Origin: Sulfurospirillaceae bacterium
GTDB lineage: Bacteria; Campylobacterota; Campylobacteria; Campylobacterales; Sulfurospirillaceae
Reading direction: 5' to 3'
DNA: 64,000 bases
NCBI GenBank assembly: GCA_028684065.1
Contig: JAQUGO010000001.1
Span: 248,001 to 312,000 of the forward strand
Made by a program: the position numbers and the translations under genes. Below the pieces are notes generated by a model that searched no databases, was not told the origin of the DNA, and saw only the letters and a program-made list of their open reading frames with translations. Positions 26,162 to 36,358 of the stretch are shown here, piece after piece (position 1 is the first letter of the stretch; each line of letters opens with the position of its first letter).

Positions 26162-27805
26162 TTAAGCCAATATTTTAGCTTTTTTGACTTCTAATTTGTC
26201 GTAAAGGCTCAGGATATTAGCGTAATGCACATGCAATGTCACATCTATCAAATACGTCAAGCCTTCCACGATACTTCGTGCTGTTGCAACTTTTTGAGCC
26301 CCAAAGATAGCTTCCAAACCTTCTTGGTATTCACCAAATTCAAGTCCTTGAATCTTTACATGTAAAAGCTCTTGAAGTACGTGACTGAGTGGTAATTCAC
26401 TTCGTTGTAACACACTAAGGGCTTCATCTAAATCACCTAATAAAAGATGCAACTGGACTTTTAAATCGCAAATGCTAAAGTTTTGCTCAAAAATAACACC
26501 GATATATTTTTCAACGCCTAAAGATTCATCCAAATCTTCTATCGCTTCTAAAAGAAGCGCAACGTCGCCGTGTTTAAAATCCAACACCATCGCTCGTATC
26601 GCTTTTCCAGCATTTCGGTTATGGTAGACTAAATCTTCTATCGGATAGACCTCAGAAATACCTGGAACTATCATTTGACATGAGTAAAAATCCAAATAAG
26701 TGTATTCCCTTAGGTATATCTCTTTACCCAAAGTATAAACAATGTCCTTTAAATACTGGTACTCAGCCGCACTTCCCTCTCCCTTGTAAACCCATGGAGC
26801 ATACGCAAAACTTTTCGTGGTTTTCAAAAATGCAAAGCCCATCTTGCCATTAGAATCAATAAAATGGGATTCTAAATTAAAACTATCTGCGACAATGCTC
26901 ATATCAAACGTAGGTGTTTCAAAGGCATCCAAATTTTCCAATCCTCGCCCTTGCATCAACTCACTCAATGTTCGCTCTAAAGAGACCTCTAAAATAGGAT
27001 GGGCTCCAAAAGAGACAAATAAGGTAGCATTGGTAGGATTTATCAAGGAAATAGCTGTTACAGGAAACAAACCACCCAATGAAGCATCTAAAACCTCAAC
27101 GATAAAACCCGCCTTTCGTAGTTGCGCAATGTCGTGGTGAAGTTTGGGGAATGAAGCAATAATCGACTCAGGATAGTGCGGTAATGCGTAACCTTTTTTG
27201 ATAATTTCTAGTTTAGCATAACGCTCAAAAATCTCACTGAGCGCTTGTACCTTTGCCTCTTGCGCATCATTGCCACTGGCAAGCCCATTGCTGACATAGA
27301 GGTTACTTAAGATATTGATAGGAATATAGACTGGCTTATTTTCCGTTGAACGAACAAAAGGCAACGCAACAATTTTATCCTCATAATCACTGTTAAAGTC
27401 GACCAAATCTTCAAGGCTTAGGTCACTATCAGCATCGTATAAAGCATGAAGTTCATCGTTTAGATAATCCCCTCCAAACTCAAATACTTTTTCATCAGGA
27501 TAATACGCTCTGTGGGGTAAATGAAAATCAATAAAAAAATTATTGGTTTGCAAACGCTCAATATATTCGCCCATAGCACTGGCTTTGGAAGAGAGTGAAT
27601 GCATCCCTTTGCCATTAGAATAGAGATGTGATGGCGCTTCTAGGGAAGCCAAATTGACAGAAAAACAGTGGTTTAAAGGATGCTTCTCTTCAGCCCAAGA
27701 AAGACCACATTCCATATCATCCAAAATACCCTGCATCTTTTGTATGGATGCCTCAACGGGTACGTTTTTGGAGAGGATATTTAACAGACTCACGTTTGTA
27801 TCCAT
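26162..27805 (-). CDS. ycaO: YcaO-type ATP-dependent cyclodehydratase-like protein, RimO accessory candidate
   Basis: 547 residues, similar along its length to E. coli YcaO. Visible are [22 protein letters not shown], which carries part of the ATP/Mg site, [24 protein letters not shown], and [25 protein letters not shown]. coli YcaO assists RimO in methylthiolation of ribosomal protein S12; other YcaO proteins activate amide backbones for thio- or cyclodehydration. No rimO is seen nearby. It starts 16 bases inside the mnmA 3' end, placing it at the end of the sulfur operon. Confidence 0.88.
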   Translation of the reverse strand: MDTNVSLLNILSKNVPVEASIQKMQGILDDMECGLSWAEEKHPLNHCFSVNLASLEAPSHLYSNGKGMHSLSSKASAMGEYIERLQTNNFFIDFHLPHRAYYPDEKVFEFGGDYLNDELHALYDADSDLSLEDLVDFNSDYEDKIVALPFVRSTENKPVYIPINILSNLYVSNGLASGNDAQEAKVQALSEIFERYAKLEIIKKGYALPHYPESIIASFPKLHHDIAQLRKAGFIVEVLDASLGGLFPVTAISLINPTNATLFVSFGAHPILEVSLERTLSELMQGRGLENLDAFETPTFDMSIVADSFNLESHFIDSNGKMGFAFLKTTKSFAYAPWVYKGEGSAAEYQYLKDIVYTLGKEIYLREYTYLDFYSCQMIVPGISEVYPIEDLVYHNRNAGKAIRAMVLDFKHGDVALLLEAIEDLDESLGVEKYIGVIFEQNFSICDLKVQLHLLLGDLDEALSVLQRSELPLSHVLQELLHVKIQGLEFGEYQEGLEAIFGAQKVATARSIVEGLTYLIDVTLHVHYANILSLYDKLEVKKAKILA

Positions 27806-28809
27806 CCACCACCGATAACGATATCATCCTTATAAAGCACTAAGGCTTGACCACTAGCAATGCCATAAACACCCTCTTCAAGCTCAGCAATAATGGTATT
27901 TCCTACTTTTTTGACGTAAGCTTTACTTTTTGGACTACGGTACCGCACTTTAACACCATATTCACCATCCACAAAATCTTCGCCTAATGAAAAATTTTGA
28001 GCTTTAACGGTTGTGGTATAAAGTTCCTCCTTTTTCCCAGCGACAATTGTATTGGTGGCTACATCAAGTCCTAACACAAAATGCGGATCATGGGCACCAT
28101 CAATCGTAAGCCCTTTGCGTTTTCCAATCGTATAATGCATGTAGCCTTTATGCTCGCCTATCACCACACCTTTGGTATCTTTGACGAGCCCTTTTTGATC
28201 AACATTGCCATGTCTTTTCAAGATGTCAATATAACTTTTTTCTACGAAACAAATCTCTTGCGATTCTTTATATTTCTCTAGACTGCCTAGCCATGGAAGT
28301 TTTTCAAAGGCTAAAGGTTTGATATCACTTTTAAGTAAATCGCCCAAAGGAAAAATAATCTTCTCAACAACCTCTTTTTTCAAACCAAAGAGAAAATAAC
28401 TCTGGTCTTTGCTCATATCAAATGCCTCTTGAATATGCCCCTCTTTAATTCGTGCATAATGCCCCGTAGCAATTCTCTCACAACCCAGTTCTAACGCTTT
28501 ATCGAGGGCAAAGCCAAACTTCATCAAAGGATTGCAGAAAGCACAAGGATTGGGCGTAATGCCTTCTTGATAAGAGCGTACAAAGTAATCATAAACATTT
28601 TTTTTAAATAGCTCTTGTGCATCGATAATATGCGTTTCTATAGCCAGATTTTTGCCTACTTTTTGAACATTTTCTATGTTCATCGCATGTTTAGCTTCAT
28701 CATCGTGTAATTTCAGATAGATACCTATCACCTCGTGTCCGCTCTCTTTTAAAAGATGCGCAGAGTAGCTAGAGTCCACTCCTCCGCTTAATAATATCGC
28801 TATTTTCAT
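27790..28809 (-). CDS. mnmA: tRNA-specific 2-thiouridylase
   Basis: 339 residues. The PP-loop is [15 protein letters not shown] at the N-terminus; the catalytic cysteines are in [13 protein letters not shown] and [33 protein letters not shown] is also conserved. It adenylates and then thiolates U34 of tRNA Lys, Glu and Gln, taking sulfur from a persulfide relay such as IscS-TusA. Its position in a sulfate-to-homocysteine operon, and the TusA domain on the sulfite reductase, suggest it may draw on sulfur from this pathway, which is inference. Confidence 0.94.
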   Translation of the reverse strand: MKIAILLSGGVDSSYSAHLLKESGHEVIGIYLKLHDDEAKHAMNIENVQKVGKNLAIETHIIDAQELFKKNVYDYFVRSYQEGITPNPCAFCNPLMKFGFALDKALELGCERIATGHYARIKEGHIQEAFDMSKDQSYFLFGLKKEVVEKIIFPLGDLLKSDIKPLAFEKLPWLGSLEKYKESQEICFVEKSYIDILKRHGNVDQKGLVKDTKGVVIGEHKGYMHYTIGKRKGLTIDGAHDPHFVLGLDVATNTIVAGKKEELYTTTVKAQNFSLGEDFVDGEYGVKVRYRSPKSKAYVKKVGNTIIAELEEGVYGIASGQALVLYKDDIVIGGGWIQT

Positions 28810-28812
28810 GGT

Positions 28813-30051
28813 TTACTTCTTCGTTGTTAAATTAATAAAGGCTTGTTCTAAATCTGCGATGATATCTTCGCTCTCTTCGATACCCACAGAAAATCGTATC
28901 ATTCCCTCATTGAGTAAATACTCTTTTTTTAAGTCATCACTGTACTCTGCATAAATCGTATGATACGGTGCGATAGCCAGTGATTTATTATCTTGTATAT
29001 TGGTTCCACGTTTGATAATTTTAAAAGCATTTAAAAGGGCATACGCTTCTTCTTTGCTTCCTAAACTAAAGGTGATAATCGCTCCACCACCACTCATTTG
29101 CGTTTGAGCATTGTCATATCCGATAGAGCCTTTTAACAGTGGATAATCCACATTTAAAACTAAAGGCTTGGTTTGAAGATATGCTGCTACGACTAAAGCA
29201 TTGGCACAACTTCGTTGTACACGTAAATCCAAAGTTTCAAGACCAAGGCTTAACATGTAAGCACTTTGTGCACTTAAACTGGCTCCCAAATTTCTAAACG
29301 TCTCTTTACGTAAGCGTGCTAAAAAGGCATTAGGGCCAAATTTTTGGTAAAAAGAAGCGAGATTTGGATGATTTTTCCAGTTATATGTACCATTATCTAC
29401 AATCAAACCACCTAAAACATGTCCGCCACCGGAAAGATACTTTGTGGCAGAGATAATCTCAATATCCGCACCATACTTCTTTGCATCAAAAATATTCCAC
29501 GGTGTCATCGTGGTATCGACTATCAATGGAATGGCATGTTTTTGCAACACCTCTTTGATGGCCAAAAAATCAGGCACAATGAGCTGAGGATTGCTGATAC
29601 TTTCACAAAACAAAAGCCGTGTTTGGCTATCAATATGCTTTTCAATATCTTCTGTATCTAAAGTATCCACATACCGCACGTCAACCCCAAAATCACTGAA
29701 AAGTGTTTGAAATAACGAAAGCGTATTACCAAAAAGATAACGAGAGGTTAGGATATTATCACCCGCTTTTAAAAGTGCCAAAAGGGCATTCGATATAGCC
29801 GCCATTCCTGTAGCTGTAGCCACAACACCTAAAGCCCCACTGATAGATTTTATTTTTAATTCTAACTCTTCAATGGAGGGATTGGATGAGCGTGAATAGA
29901 CATGCCCCATCTTTTGCCCTTTAAACACCGCCTCAATATCTTCTGCTTTTTCAAATTCAAACGCCGCCGTTTGATAAATAGGACAGCGCATTGCGCCGTG
30001 TTTATCGTTATAACCAAAGTGTGGATGCAATGCTTTTGTTGTAAAACCCAT
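28813..30051 (-). CDS. metY: O-acetylhomoserine sulfhydrylase-type transsulfuration enzyme
   Basis: 412 residues, Cys/Met metabolism PLP family. SATKYLSGGGHVLGG contains the PLP lysine; YSRSSNPSIEELE and VATATGMAAISNALLALL are family marks. Length and the position next to hcyS, hcyF and hcyD fit MetY, which makes homocysteine from O-acetylhomoserine; in Wolinella it takes sulfur from the thiocarboxylated carrier rather than free sulfide. A gamma-lyase or gamma-synthase role cannot be excluded by eye. Confidence 0.87.
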   Translation of the reverse strand: MGFTTKALHPHFGYNDKHGAMRCPIYQTAAFEFEKAEDIEAVFKGQKMGHVYSRSSNPSIEELELKIKSISGALGVVATATGMAAISNALLALLKAGDNILTSRYLFGNTLSLFQTLFSDFGVDVRYVDTLDTEDIEKHIDSQTRLLFCESISNPQLIVPDFLAIKEVLQKHAIPLIVDTTMTPWNIFDAKKYGADIEIISATKYLSGGGHVLGGLIVDNGTYNWKNHPNLASFYQKFGPNAFLARLRKETFRNLGASLSAQSAYMLSLGLETLDLRVQRSCANALVVAAYLQTKPLVLNVDYPLLKGSIGYDNAQTQMSGGGAIITFSLGSKEEAYALLNAFKIIKRGTNIQDNKSLAIAPYHTIYAEYSDDLKKEYLLNEGMIRFSVGIEESEDIIADLEQAFINLTTKK

Positions 30052-30060
30052 AAATTTTCC

Positions 30061-31329
30061 TTACACGTAAATGATTTTACCACTATTAGATGAGGGTAAA
30101 ATGTTTTCTTTTGCAACGCACTCTCCGATGATTAAAACCGCAGGTGTCTCACATAATTGACTCATTTTATCTAATTTTCCCACAGTTCCCACTATGCTAA
30201 CTTGATTTGGCAAATCAATTTTAGAGACAAACGCGGCAGGAAGGGCTGGGTCAATCCCCTCTTTTTGAATCGATGCTTCGATTTTTCCTGCAAAACTATG
30301 CGCCATTAAAACGATAACCGTATGGCGAGGCTGTTTGAGTAGTGGTATCCAATCATCATTATACAAAGACTCTCGCAAATGTGCTGAAACGATGCTCATG
30401 CCTTTAGAAATATCACGAATCGTTGGCACAATTCCTGCAACATTACAGGAACGAAAAGCTGAGCTGATACCATTAATCACTTCAAATTCAATGCCTTGCT
30501 CAGCTAAGATACTTTTTTCCTCTCCAAGTCTTCCAAAGAGCATTGGATCCCCGCCTTTTAGCCTTCCAACCACGAAACCCTCTTTGGCATACGCAAGCAA
30601 TAACGCATTGATTTCATCTTGTGTTTTGCTGTGGAATCCCTTCTTTTTACTGACATCAACCACCTTACATGTCAGAGGTATGAGGGCACGAATGTCAGGT
30701 GATACCAGCGCATCCACTAAAGCTACATCCATAAGCTCAAATGCATTAAGGGCATCTAGGGTCAGATTACCTACATGCCCTGTGCCACAACCTATTAAAA
30801 AGACTTTTCCAACGCCACCTTTAGCGATTTCTTTTAACACGCCCAAATCTCGATCAGGCTTTGTGCGCTCAATTTTAAGGCGTTCTATCAAACTGCCTAA
30901 ATTACGTGGCAAAATTTTCTCCACCTTATCACGAATCACTTGTGCTAAAGTCGGAGAACTACCAGCACTACTAACCGAAACTTGAATATCGCCTCTGTCC
31001 ACAAGCGCATTAAAGTAAAAATCACAATACTCTGGTCTATCAACCACATTTAAAAACAAAGAGCGTTTTTGCTTGATGCTTAAGAGCACTTGTGTAACCG
31101 CATCATTGCCTGTGGCGTCAATTATCATCTCATAAGGCAGTGCCAAAGCTTCTTCGAAACACCCAAGTGTTATGCCTTTATCCACAAAATAATCATCCAA
31201 AATTTCCTCTGCTAACACTGAAAATTCAAACCCTATGCGCTCCAGTACTTTGGCTTTTTGTGCCGCTACTTTTCCAGCACCGATAAGCAGTGTTTTTTTC
31301 TGAGTGAGTGCAACACTTAAACATTTCAT
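30061..31329 (-). CDS. cysG: Siroheme synthase: precorrin-2 dehydrogenase/chelatase fused to uroporphyrinogen-III methyltransferase
   Basis: 422 residues. The N-terminal third is the NAD-binding CysG-N domain (LLIGAGKVAAQKA at about 15-27). From about residue 168 a SUMT domain begins, with VFLIGCGTGHVG, RLKGGDPMLFGR and VINGISSAF. The fusion makes siroheme for the adjacent sulfite reductase. It is shorter than E. coli CysG and its order is the same. It overlaps the sulfite reductase stop by 4 bases. A possible lack of a full chelatase helical region cannot be settled by eye. Confidence 0.92.
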   Translation of the reverse strand: MKCLSVALTQKKTLLIGAGKVAAQKAKVLERIGFEFSVLAEEILDDYFVDKGITLGCFEEALALPYEMIIDATGNDAVTQVLLSIKQKRSLFLNVVDRPEYCDFYFNALVDRGDIQVSVSSAGSSPTLAQVIRDKVEKILPRNLGSLIERLKIERTKPDRDLGVLKEIAKGGVGKVFLIGCGTGHVGNLTLDALNAFELMDVALVDALVSPDIRALIPLTCKVVDVSKKKGFHSKTQDEINALLLAYAKEGFVVGRLKGGDPMLFGRLGEEKSILAEQGIEFEVINGISSAFRSCNVAGIVPTIRDISKGMSIVSAHLRESLYNDDWIPLLKQPRHTVIVLMAHSFAGKIEASIQKEGIDPALPAAFVSKIDLPNQVSIVGTVGKLDKMSQLCETPAVLIIGECVAKENILPSSNSGKIIYV

Positions 31330-33611
31330 TTTTTGACTATCCTTACGCGCCAGCCATTGCCTTCTTTCGTGGTGGCTTCGACTTTATGTCCTTCTCCTGC
31401 AACCGATTTTGGCACGTTGTCGATCGGTGCGCCATCATCGAGTAAAATCTCTAAGACTTCGCCACTTCCGATTTTGGAGAGTTCCATCTTGGTTTTCACA
31501 AAATTCATGGGGCACGCCACGCCACTAAGGTCTTTAAAATGCACCGCTTTTTCCTCTTTGACTTCTGATGCGGCGGCCGCAAGCTCTTTTTCTTTGGCAA
31601 ATTTAAGCGTATGGTCCATGCTCGCATAAAGCTTCATCACCTCTTCGGCAAGCTCAATCGATTTTTCATCCGCATCGCCCTCTAGCATTGTGCCAAAGTA
31701 CGCGTTGAGCAAGGTTGTGTCGATAAAATGCGTTTTAAACGCTTTGAGAACGCCTGCTTTATCGCGGGCATCTTCACCGCGTGTCACCAGAAGCATACGT
31801 GCGGAGAGTAAACGAATCAGCTCAAAATCTTTCTCCTCTTTTTCCAACGCTTCTTTCAGTGCTTTTTTATCGGCTTCGATAAGGTCGTACATACCCGCAC
31901 TACATTCGCCCATCCCTCTTCCTTTTAGGGAAAAAAGCTCCACGGCATTGTAGTCAAAGTACGGGTTTTTATCGTCTTTGAAAGAGGGAATTTCCACGTA
32001 TTTTTTAGAAATCTCTTCCACGATTTTCAGCCCACCATCGTCAATCCAGTCGGCGAAGCTTTCGTATTTTTTGACATGTAAAAGCCATGTATCCAACACT
32101 TCTTCGACAAAAGCAGGCAAATGAAATGCCGCAACATCACCCGCTTTTTGCGCAAATATAGTGCCATCACCACTTGTGCGTGTTCCTGCAACCACGTTGT
32201 ACGCAGGGTATGAATAGCCTTCATTGCGTTGGACTTTGCCAAAAAATCCAAGATCGCCAATGAGGTGTTTGCCACAGCTGTTTGGACAGCCTGAGAGGTG
32301 GATTTTAAAACCTTGCAATGCGTCGTAGTCGCGCTCGTCAAAGAGTTTTTCAAGACGTTTTTGAATCGCATCGACTGCACCACGAGGACGTGCGATACCC
32401 AGCTGACACGTTGCCGCACCTGTACATGCGACCATATCACCAAAAAAGGTTGGTTTGGAAACATCTTTGGAAAAGTTGATCAAGATGTCGTGCAAACTTG
32501 CCATTTGAGGCGCTGTTAGGTTGCGAATATAGAGGTTTTGATCGCCTGTAAAACGAAGCACGTCTTCACCAAAGGGAAGCAAGGCATTCGCAAGAGCGCG
32601 TGCATTGGTAAAGTGAATATCCCCTAAATGAATCGGCACTTTACAACCATAAAGACCCTCTTGTTTTTGGGCGTAAACGTAACGGTTCCACCATTTTGAA
32701 ATGTTTTCAGGCACACTAAAAGGCTCATGCGTTGTGTCGCCGCTCGTACGCTCGATTTCAGTGGTGGGCATTTCCCAATCACCTTTGGCTTTGAGCGCTT
32801 CGATTTCCACATTGACCAGTCTTCTAAACTCATCCATACCCAACTCTTCGATCAAGAAGCGAAGGCGTGCAGCGTGTTTGTTTTTGCGGTTACCGTTTTG
32901 ATCAAACACTTGTTTAATCGCTTGAGCGTATAAAAAGACTTCAGACTCAGGCACAAAATCAAGAAATTTACTGCCCACGCGAGACTTCGCGCCCATGCCG
33001 CCTGCGACAAAGAGTTTAAAGCCTTTGACACCGTTTTCGATTTTGGCGATAAAGCCCACATCGTGAATCGTCGCATACCCACGATCAGCCTCAGAACCAC
33101 TAAACGTAATTTTGAATTTGCGCGGCAATGCAAACGAATCTTTTTGCTCCAACATTTTAGAAGTTAAGGCAAGCGCGTAAGGAGAAACATCAAAAATCTC
33201 ATCTTTCGCCGTTCCAGCCAATGGGTCCGCCATCACGTTACGAACGGTGTTACCGCCACCCCCTCGACCGCTAAGACTTATAGAATGTAATCTTTCGATA
33301 ATGCTGATAATATCTTCAATTTTGACATAATGAAGCTGTGCACCACCACGCGTGGTGATGTGAATCGCCTCGTGCGCGTACTTTTCAGCCAAGTCAGCGA
33401 GCGTTAAAAGCTGTTTGGGCGTTACGATACCCCCAGCGAGCTTAATACGCACCATAAAAGTATTAGCTTCACGCTGTTCGTACACACCAAAGGGAACGCG
33501 CATCGTTTTGAATGTCAGGTCATCGAGTGTGCCTGCTAAAAATTCGGCATGGTTTTTTTTAAAAACTTCGAGGTCATCATAGACCATTTGGGGGATTTCG
33601 TATTGGCTCAT
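31326..33611 (-). CDS. Siroheme sulfite reductase fused to a C-terminal TusA domain
   Basis: 761 residues. Residues 1-560 are a nitrite/sulfite reductase hemoprotein: ferredoxin-like half with HITTRGGAQLHYVKIED, GRGGGGNTVRN, and the 4Fe-4S/siroheme cysteines in GAATCQLGIARP and LSGCPNSCGKHL. A helical linker follows, and from about residue 690 a TusA/SirA domain (SGVACPMNFVKTKMEL) with its sulfur-carrying cysteine. Sulfite is reduced to sulfide, and the TusA arm may hold it as a persulfide. Between cysG and hcyD, overlapping both. I call it sulfite rather than nitrite reductase because of cysDNH in the operon. Confidence 0.9.
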   Translation of the reverse strand: MSQYEIPQMVYDDLEVFKKNHAEFLAGTLDDLTFKTMRVPFGVYEQREANTFMVRIKLAGGIVTPKQLLTLADLAEKYAHEAIHITTRGGAQLHYVKIEDIISIIERLHSISLSGRGGGGNTVRNVMADPLAGTAKDEIFDVSPYALALTSKMLEQKDSFALPRKFKITFSGSEADRGYATIHDVGFIAKIENGVKGFKLFVAGGMGAKSRVGSKFLDFVPESEVFLYAQAIKQVFDQNGNRKNKHAARLRFLIEELGMDEFRRLVNVEIEALKAKGDWEMPTTEIERTSGDTTHEPFSVPENISKWWNRYVYAQKQEGLYGCKVPIHLGDIHFTNARALANALLPFGEDVLRFTGDQNLYIRNLTAPQMASLHDILINFSKDVSKPTFFGDMVACTGAATCQLGIARPRGAVDAIQKRLEKLFDERDYDALQGFKIHLSGCPNSCGKHLIGDLGFFGKVQRNEGYSYPAYNVVAGTRTSGDGTIFAQKAGDVAAFHLPAFVEEVLDTWLLHVKKYESFADWIDDGGLKIVEEISKKYVEIPSFKDDKNPYFDYNAVELFSLKGRGMGECSAGMYDLIEADKKALKEALEKEEKDFELIRLLSARMLLVTRGEDARDKAGVLKAFKTHFIDTTLLNAYFGTMLEGDADEKSIELAEEVMKLYASMDHTLKFAKEKELAAAASEVKEEKAVHFKDLSGVACPMNFVKTKMELSKIGSGEVLEILLDDGAPIDNVPKSVAGEGHKVEATTKEGNGWRVRIVKK

Positions 33612-34006
33612 AGTATCACCTCTATTTCTTCTTTAAAGACTGTTTTGTCTTTGATTTTAAATGACTTTAGTTCAGGCAACGCCTCGGCTAATGAGACGAT
33701 AAGATAACTGATATTAGGGTCATAGGCCAATTTTATATCTTCAACGGAAGGACGTGCTGGCGTTAGCGGATGAGAATGATACATTCCTATCAACCTTAAG
33801 CCTTCGTTTTGCGTTTTTTTAAACGCGTCAAATTGTTCTTGTGGGTCAAAACTAAAATGCTCAGGACTATTGTCGGTATTTTTCATACGAATGGCATAGG
33901 TTACCTCATCGTTAAGTCCTGCTAAATACCCACATGCCTCAATTGGATTTTGCTCTAGAGCATGTGCTACTATGTCATCATAGACGCTTTGAGGTATCTT
34001 TATCAT
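33608..34006 (-). CDS. hcyD: JAMM/MPN metalloprotease, HcyD-like
   Basis: 132 residues, M67 family. The zinc site is complete: Glu23 (NPIEACGYL), His77 and His79 (YHSHP), Ser87 and Asp90 (PSVED). In Wolinella HcyD removes the terminal alanine from the sulfur carrier HcyS to expose the glycine that is activated; the equivalent Mec+ acts on CysO in mycobacteria. The adjacent hcyS ends in GGGA, precisely the substrate required. It overlaps hcyF and the sulfite reductase by 4 bases. Confidence 0.88.
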   Translation of the reverse strand: MIKIPQSVYDDIVAHALEQNPIEACGYLAGLNDEVTYAIRMKNTDNSPEHFSFDPQEQFDAFKKTQNEGLRLIGMYHSHPLTPARPSVEDIKLAYDPNISYLIVSLAEALPELKSFKIKDKTVFKEEIEVIL

Positions 34007-34809
34007 TTTTTCATCTCACATACAACAGCTTCATAATCCCGTAATTTTGTGATACCCTCACCCGAGCATACACGACACTTTGGATTTTTCTTAAAATTGA
34101 TGTTTCTAAAATTCATTGTTTTTGCATCAAAACTAAGTAATCTATTAAAGAGCGGTTCACCCGCACCTACAATGTATTTAAGGGCTTCTGCGGCTTGAAT
34201 GGTTCCCAGCATACCTGCAACGGCGCCTAAAATACCTGCACTTGAGCATGTGGGAATGGCATTTGTAGGTGGTGGACTATCAAATACACACGCGTAACAT
34301 GCACTCTCATGAGGTTTTATGGTCATGGTTTGCCCACCAAAACGTAAAATTCCCCCATGTGAATAAGGCTTATTAGCAATAACACACGCATCATTAATCA
34401 GAAACTTCGCTGCAAAATTATCTGTCCCATCAATAATAAAATCATAGTGTTCTACAATTTCCAAGATATTGGAAGCATCCAACATCGTTTGATAGACAGT
34501 GACTTTCACATTAGGATTAATCGCCTCCATCTTCGCTTTAGCCGAGAGAACTTTGGGCACACCCACTTCTGCGGTTGTGTGAATGACTTGGCGTTGAAGA
34601 TTGCTTAAGTCCACCAGATCGCCATCAACGATACCAATTTCACCCACACCTGCGGCGGCTAGATACAGTGCTACAGGAGAACCAAGTCCGCCTGCACCGA
34701 TGACCAAAACTTTGGCATTTAAAATCTTCTCTTGCCCTTCAATACCGACATCTTCTAGGATGATGTGCCGTGAGTATCTTTCTAACTCTTCATCACTAAA
34801 CTCTCTCAC
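34003..34809 (-). CDS. hcyF: ThiF/MoeB/E1-like carrier-activating enzyme, HcyF-like
   Basis: 268 residues, Rossmann adenylyltransferase: VIGAGGLGSPVALYLAAAG for ATP, DLSNLQRQV, and DGTDNFAAKFLINDA. The zinc pairs are CYAC near residue 170 and CRVC near residue 245, and TCSSAG gives the potential catalytic cysteine. It adenylates the C-terminus of a small carrier for thiocarboxylation. It cannot be told from MoeB or ThiF on motifs alone; the hcyS and hcyD neighbours decide. Confidence 0.88.
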   Translation of the reverse strand: MREFSDEELERYSRHIILEDVGIEGQEKILNAKVLVIGAGGLGSPVALYLAAAGVGEIGIVDGDLVDLSNLQRQVIHTTAEVGVPKVLSAKAKMEAINPNVKVTVYQTMLDASNILEIVEHYDFIIDGTDNFAAKFLINDACVIANKPYSHGGILRFGGQTMTIKPHESACYACVFDSPPPTNAIPTCSSAGILGAVAGMLGTIQAAEALKYIVGAGEPLFNRLLSFDAKTMNFRNINFKKNPKCRVCSGEGITKLRDYEAVVCEMKK

Positions 34810-35012
34810 GCGCCACCTCCCATAAAGTATAAAAAGTTAAGGACATCGCCTTCTTTAAGAATAGTTTCCGCATACTCATCTTGTTTCAAAAACGTATCAT
34901 TCAGTTGAATTGAAACCATTTCAGGCATCTCCACATTTTCAACTACTAATAATTCAGTAATATTAAGACCTGTATTGACTTCTTTTATCTCGCCATTTAT
35001 TGTTATTTGCAT
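34806..35012 (-). CDS. hcyS: Sulfur carrier protein with terminal Ala, HcyS-like
   Basis: 68 residues, ThiS/MoaD-like beta-grasp. The C-terminus is MGGGA: a GG tail blocked by Ala68. ThiS and MoaD end in GG, so the extra alanine must be removed first, which is the described reaction of HcyD on HcyS in Wolinella succinogenes. As a thiocarboxylate it would give sulfur to MetY. It begins with MQITINGEIKEV and follows cysN after a 14-base gap. Confidence 0.87.
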   Translation of the reverse strand: MQITINGEIKEVNTGLNITELLVVENVEMPEMVSIQLNDTFLKQDEYAETILKEGDVLNFLYFMGGGA

Positions 35013-35026
35013 TGTTACTCCTGATG

Positions 35027-36358
35027 TTAATTAAATCTATGGGGGAAATGCTTACGCAACAACATAAACAATTCATCCTCAAAACTCTCTTCTGGCAAAA
35101 TATCTTGCCCACTCTCTTCAAAAATATCCGTGACAATGCCACCACCGGCGATGTCATAACCATCGACGATGACAAAACGACCAAGCTTTTGATTCTCGCT
35201 AAAATATTCCATCGCCAAAGCATCATGACTTCTAAAAACTACACTCGCAGCCTCATGGCGTGCCACTTCTGGCTCATTGGCCTTATCTAACGTATCACCA
35301 TCAATCACGCGTTTGATAGATTCAAGATAAACCGTACTTTTAGCACTGCCTATTTTGATCTTATAAGCCTTGTTTTTTTGTAACGCTTTAGCACCTAACC
35401 AAAAGATATTGGCTTCAAAACGATGCGCTACATGGGGTGGTTTTTGCGATGCTTTGGCAACAACTTCTCCGTTTTTAACGTAAATCTGCGTTTGAAGGGT
35501 AAAACCTATCGCCTCAGCCACTTTTGCGTTACTTTTTACAGATGTATTAAAACTCTCAATACTTGCAACGGTTGAGTGTTTCAAGGAAGGGTAAAACACC
35601 ACATCATCCCCAATACTTATTTCACCATTGGTAATCGTTCCTGCATAAATGCGCCTATCATCTCCATCGGCTGTAAACTTATACACATCTTGCAAAGGCA
35701 TTCTAAAATCTGCAATTTCAGGGTTTTGAGTCACTTTAAAGTTATCAAGTATTTCTAAAACGGTCGGCCCTTTATACCACGGTGTTAGCTCAGAATGGGC
35801 TATTAGATTGACACCATCACGCGCGGCTATTGGGATAAATACATCGCTTTTGACTCCTAAAGTCGCTAAGTATTCAGTGTATTCTGCCTTGAGTGTTTCA
35901 AAAGAGGCTTCACTAAAATCCACTAAATCCATCTTATTGACTACAATGGCCACTTGTTTGATTCCCAACATCGATAAAAGCATTCCATGACGCTTGGAGT
36001 TTTCAGCAACACCCTCTTTGGCATCAATTAACAAAAGTGCCGCTTCTGCTCGAGATGCCCCACTGATCATATTTTTTAAAAACTCAATATGACCAGGAGC
36101 ATCGATGATGATGTACTCTCTTTGTTTAGAGTTAAAAAAGACCCTCGCACTGTCTATCGTAATCCCTTGTTTTTGTTCATCCGCTAAAGCATCGAGTAAA
36201 AAAGCATATTCAAAAGGACGTGCATTTTTGGCACACATTGCTTTCACACTTTCGAGTTTACCTTGTGGAAGTGAATGGGTATCGGCAAGCAATCTTCCGA
36301 TTAACGTGCTTTTACCATGGTCAACATGACCCGTTATGACTATATTCATGCGCTCCAT
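35027..36358 (-). CDS. cysN: Sulfate adenylyltransferase large subunit (GTPase)
   Basis: 443 residues, EF-Tu-like GTPase. [15 protein letters not shown] is the P-loop, [12 protein letters not shown] the G3 motif and NKMDLVDF the G4 motif; the rest is two beta barrels. Using GTP hydrolysis it drives CysD to make APS from sulfate and ATP. It is not fused to an APS kinase, consistent with the CysH type in this operon, which uses APS directly. One base overlap with cysD. Confidence 0.94.
   Translation of the reverse strand: MERMNIVITGHVDHGKSTLIGRLLADTHSLPQGKLESVKAMCAKNARPFEYAFLLDALADEQKQGITIDSARVFFNSKQREYIIIDAPGHIEFLKNMISGASRAEAALLLIDAKEGVAENSKRHGMLLSMLGIKQVAIVVNKMDLVDFSEASFETLKAEYTEYLATLGVKSDVFIPIAARDGVNLIAHSELTPWYKGPTVLEILDNFKVTQNPEIADFRMPLQDVYKFTADGDDRRIYAGTITNGEISIGDDVVFYPSLKHSTVASIESFNTSVKSNAKVAEAIGFTLQTQIYVKNGEVVAKASQKPPHVAHRFEANIFWLGAKALQKNKAYKIKIGSAKSTVYLESIKRVIDGDTLDKANEPEVARHEAASVVFRSHDALAMEYFSENQKLGRFVIVDGYDIAGGGIVTDIFEESGQDILPEESFEDELFMLLRKHFPHRFN

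Noticed and set aside
30335-30985. 216-codon plus-strand frame opposite cysG
   Set aside because: Rich in Ser, Thr and Pro as expected of an antisense frame; cysG motifs on the other strand are clear.
32027-32464. 145-codon minus-strand frame inside the sulfite reductase gene
   Set aside because: Same strand, different frame; the siroheme motifs are in the other frame.
31326-33611. Assimilatory nitrite reductase
   Set aside because: The hemoprotein family fits, but the operon is for sulfate and carries cysG and cysH; no nitrate genes are near.
34003-35012. Thiamine thiazole or molybdopterin genes (thiS/thiF or moaD/moeB)
   Set aside because: The carrier ends in GGGA and is next to a JAMM protease and sulfate genes, which fits hcyS/hcyF better.
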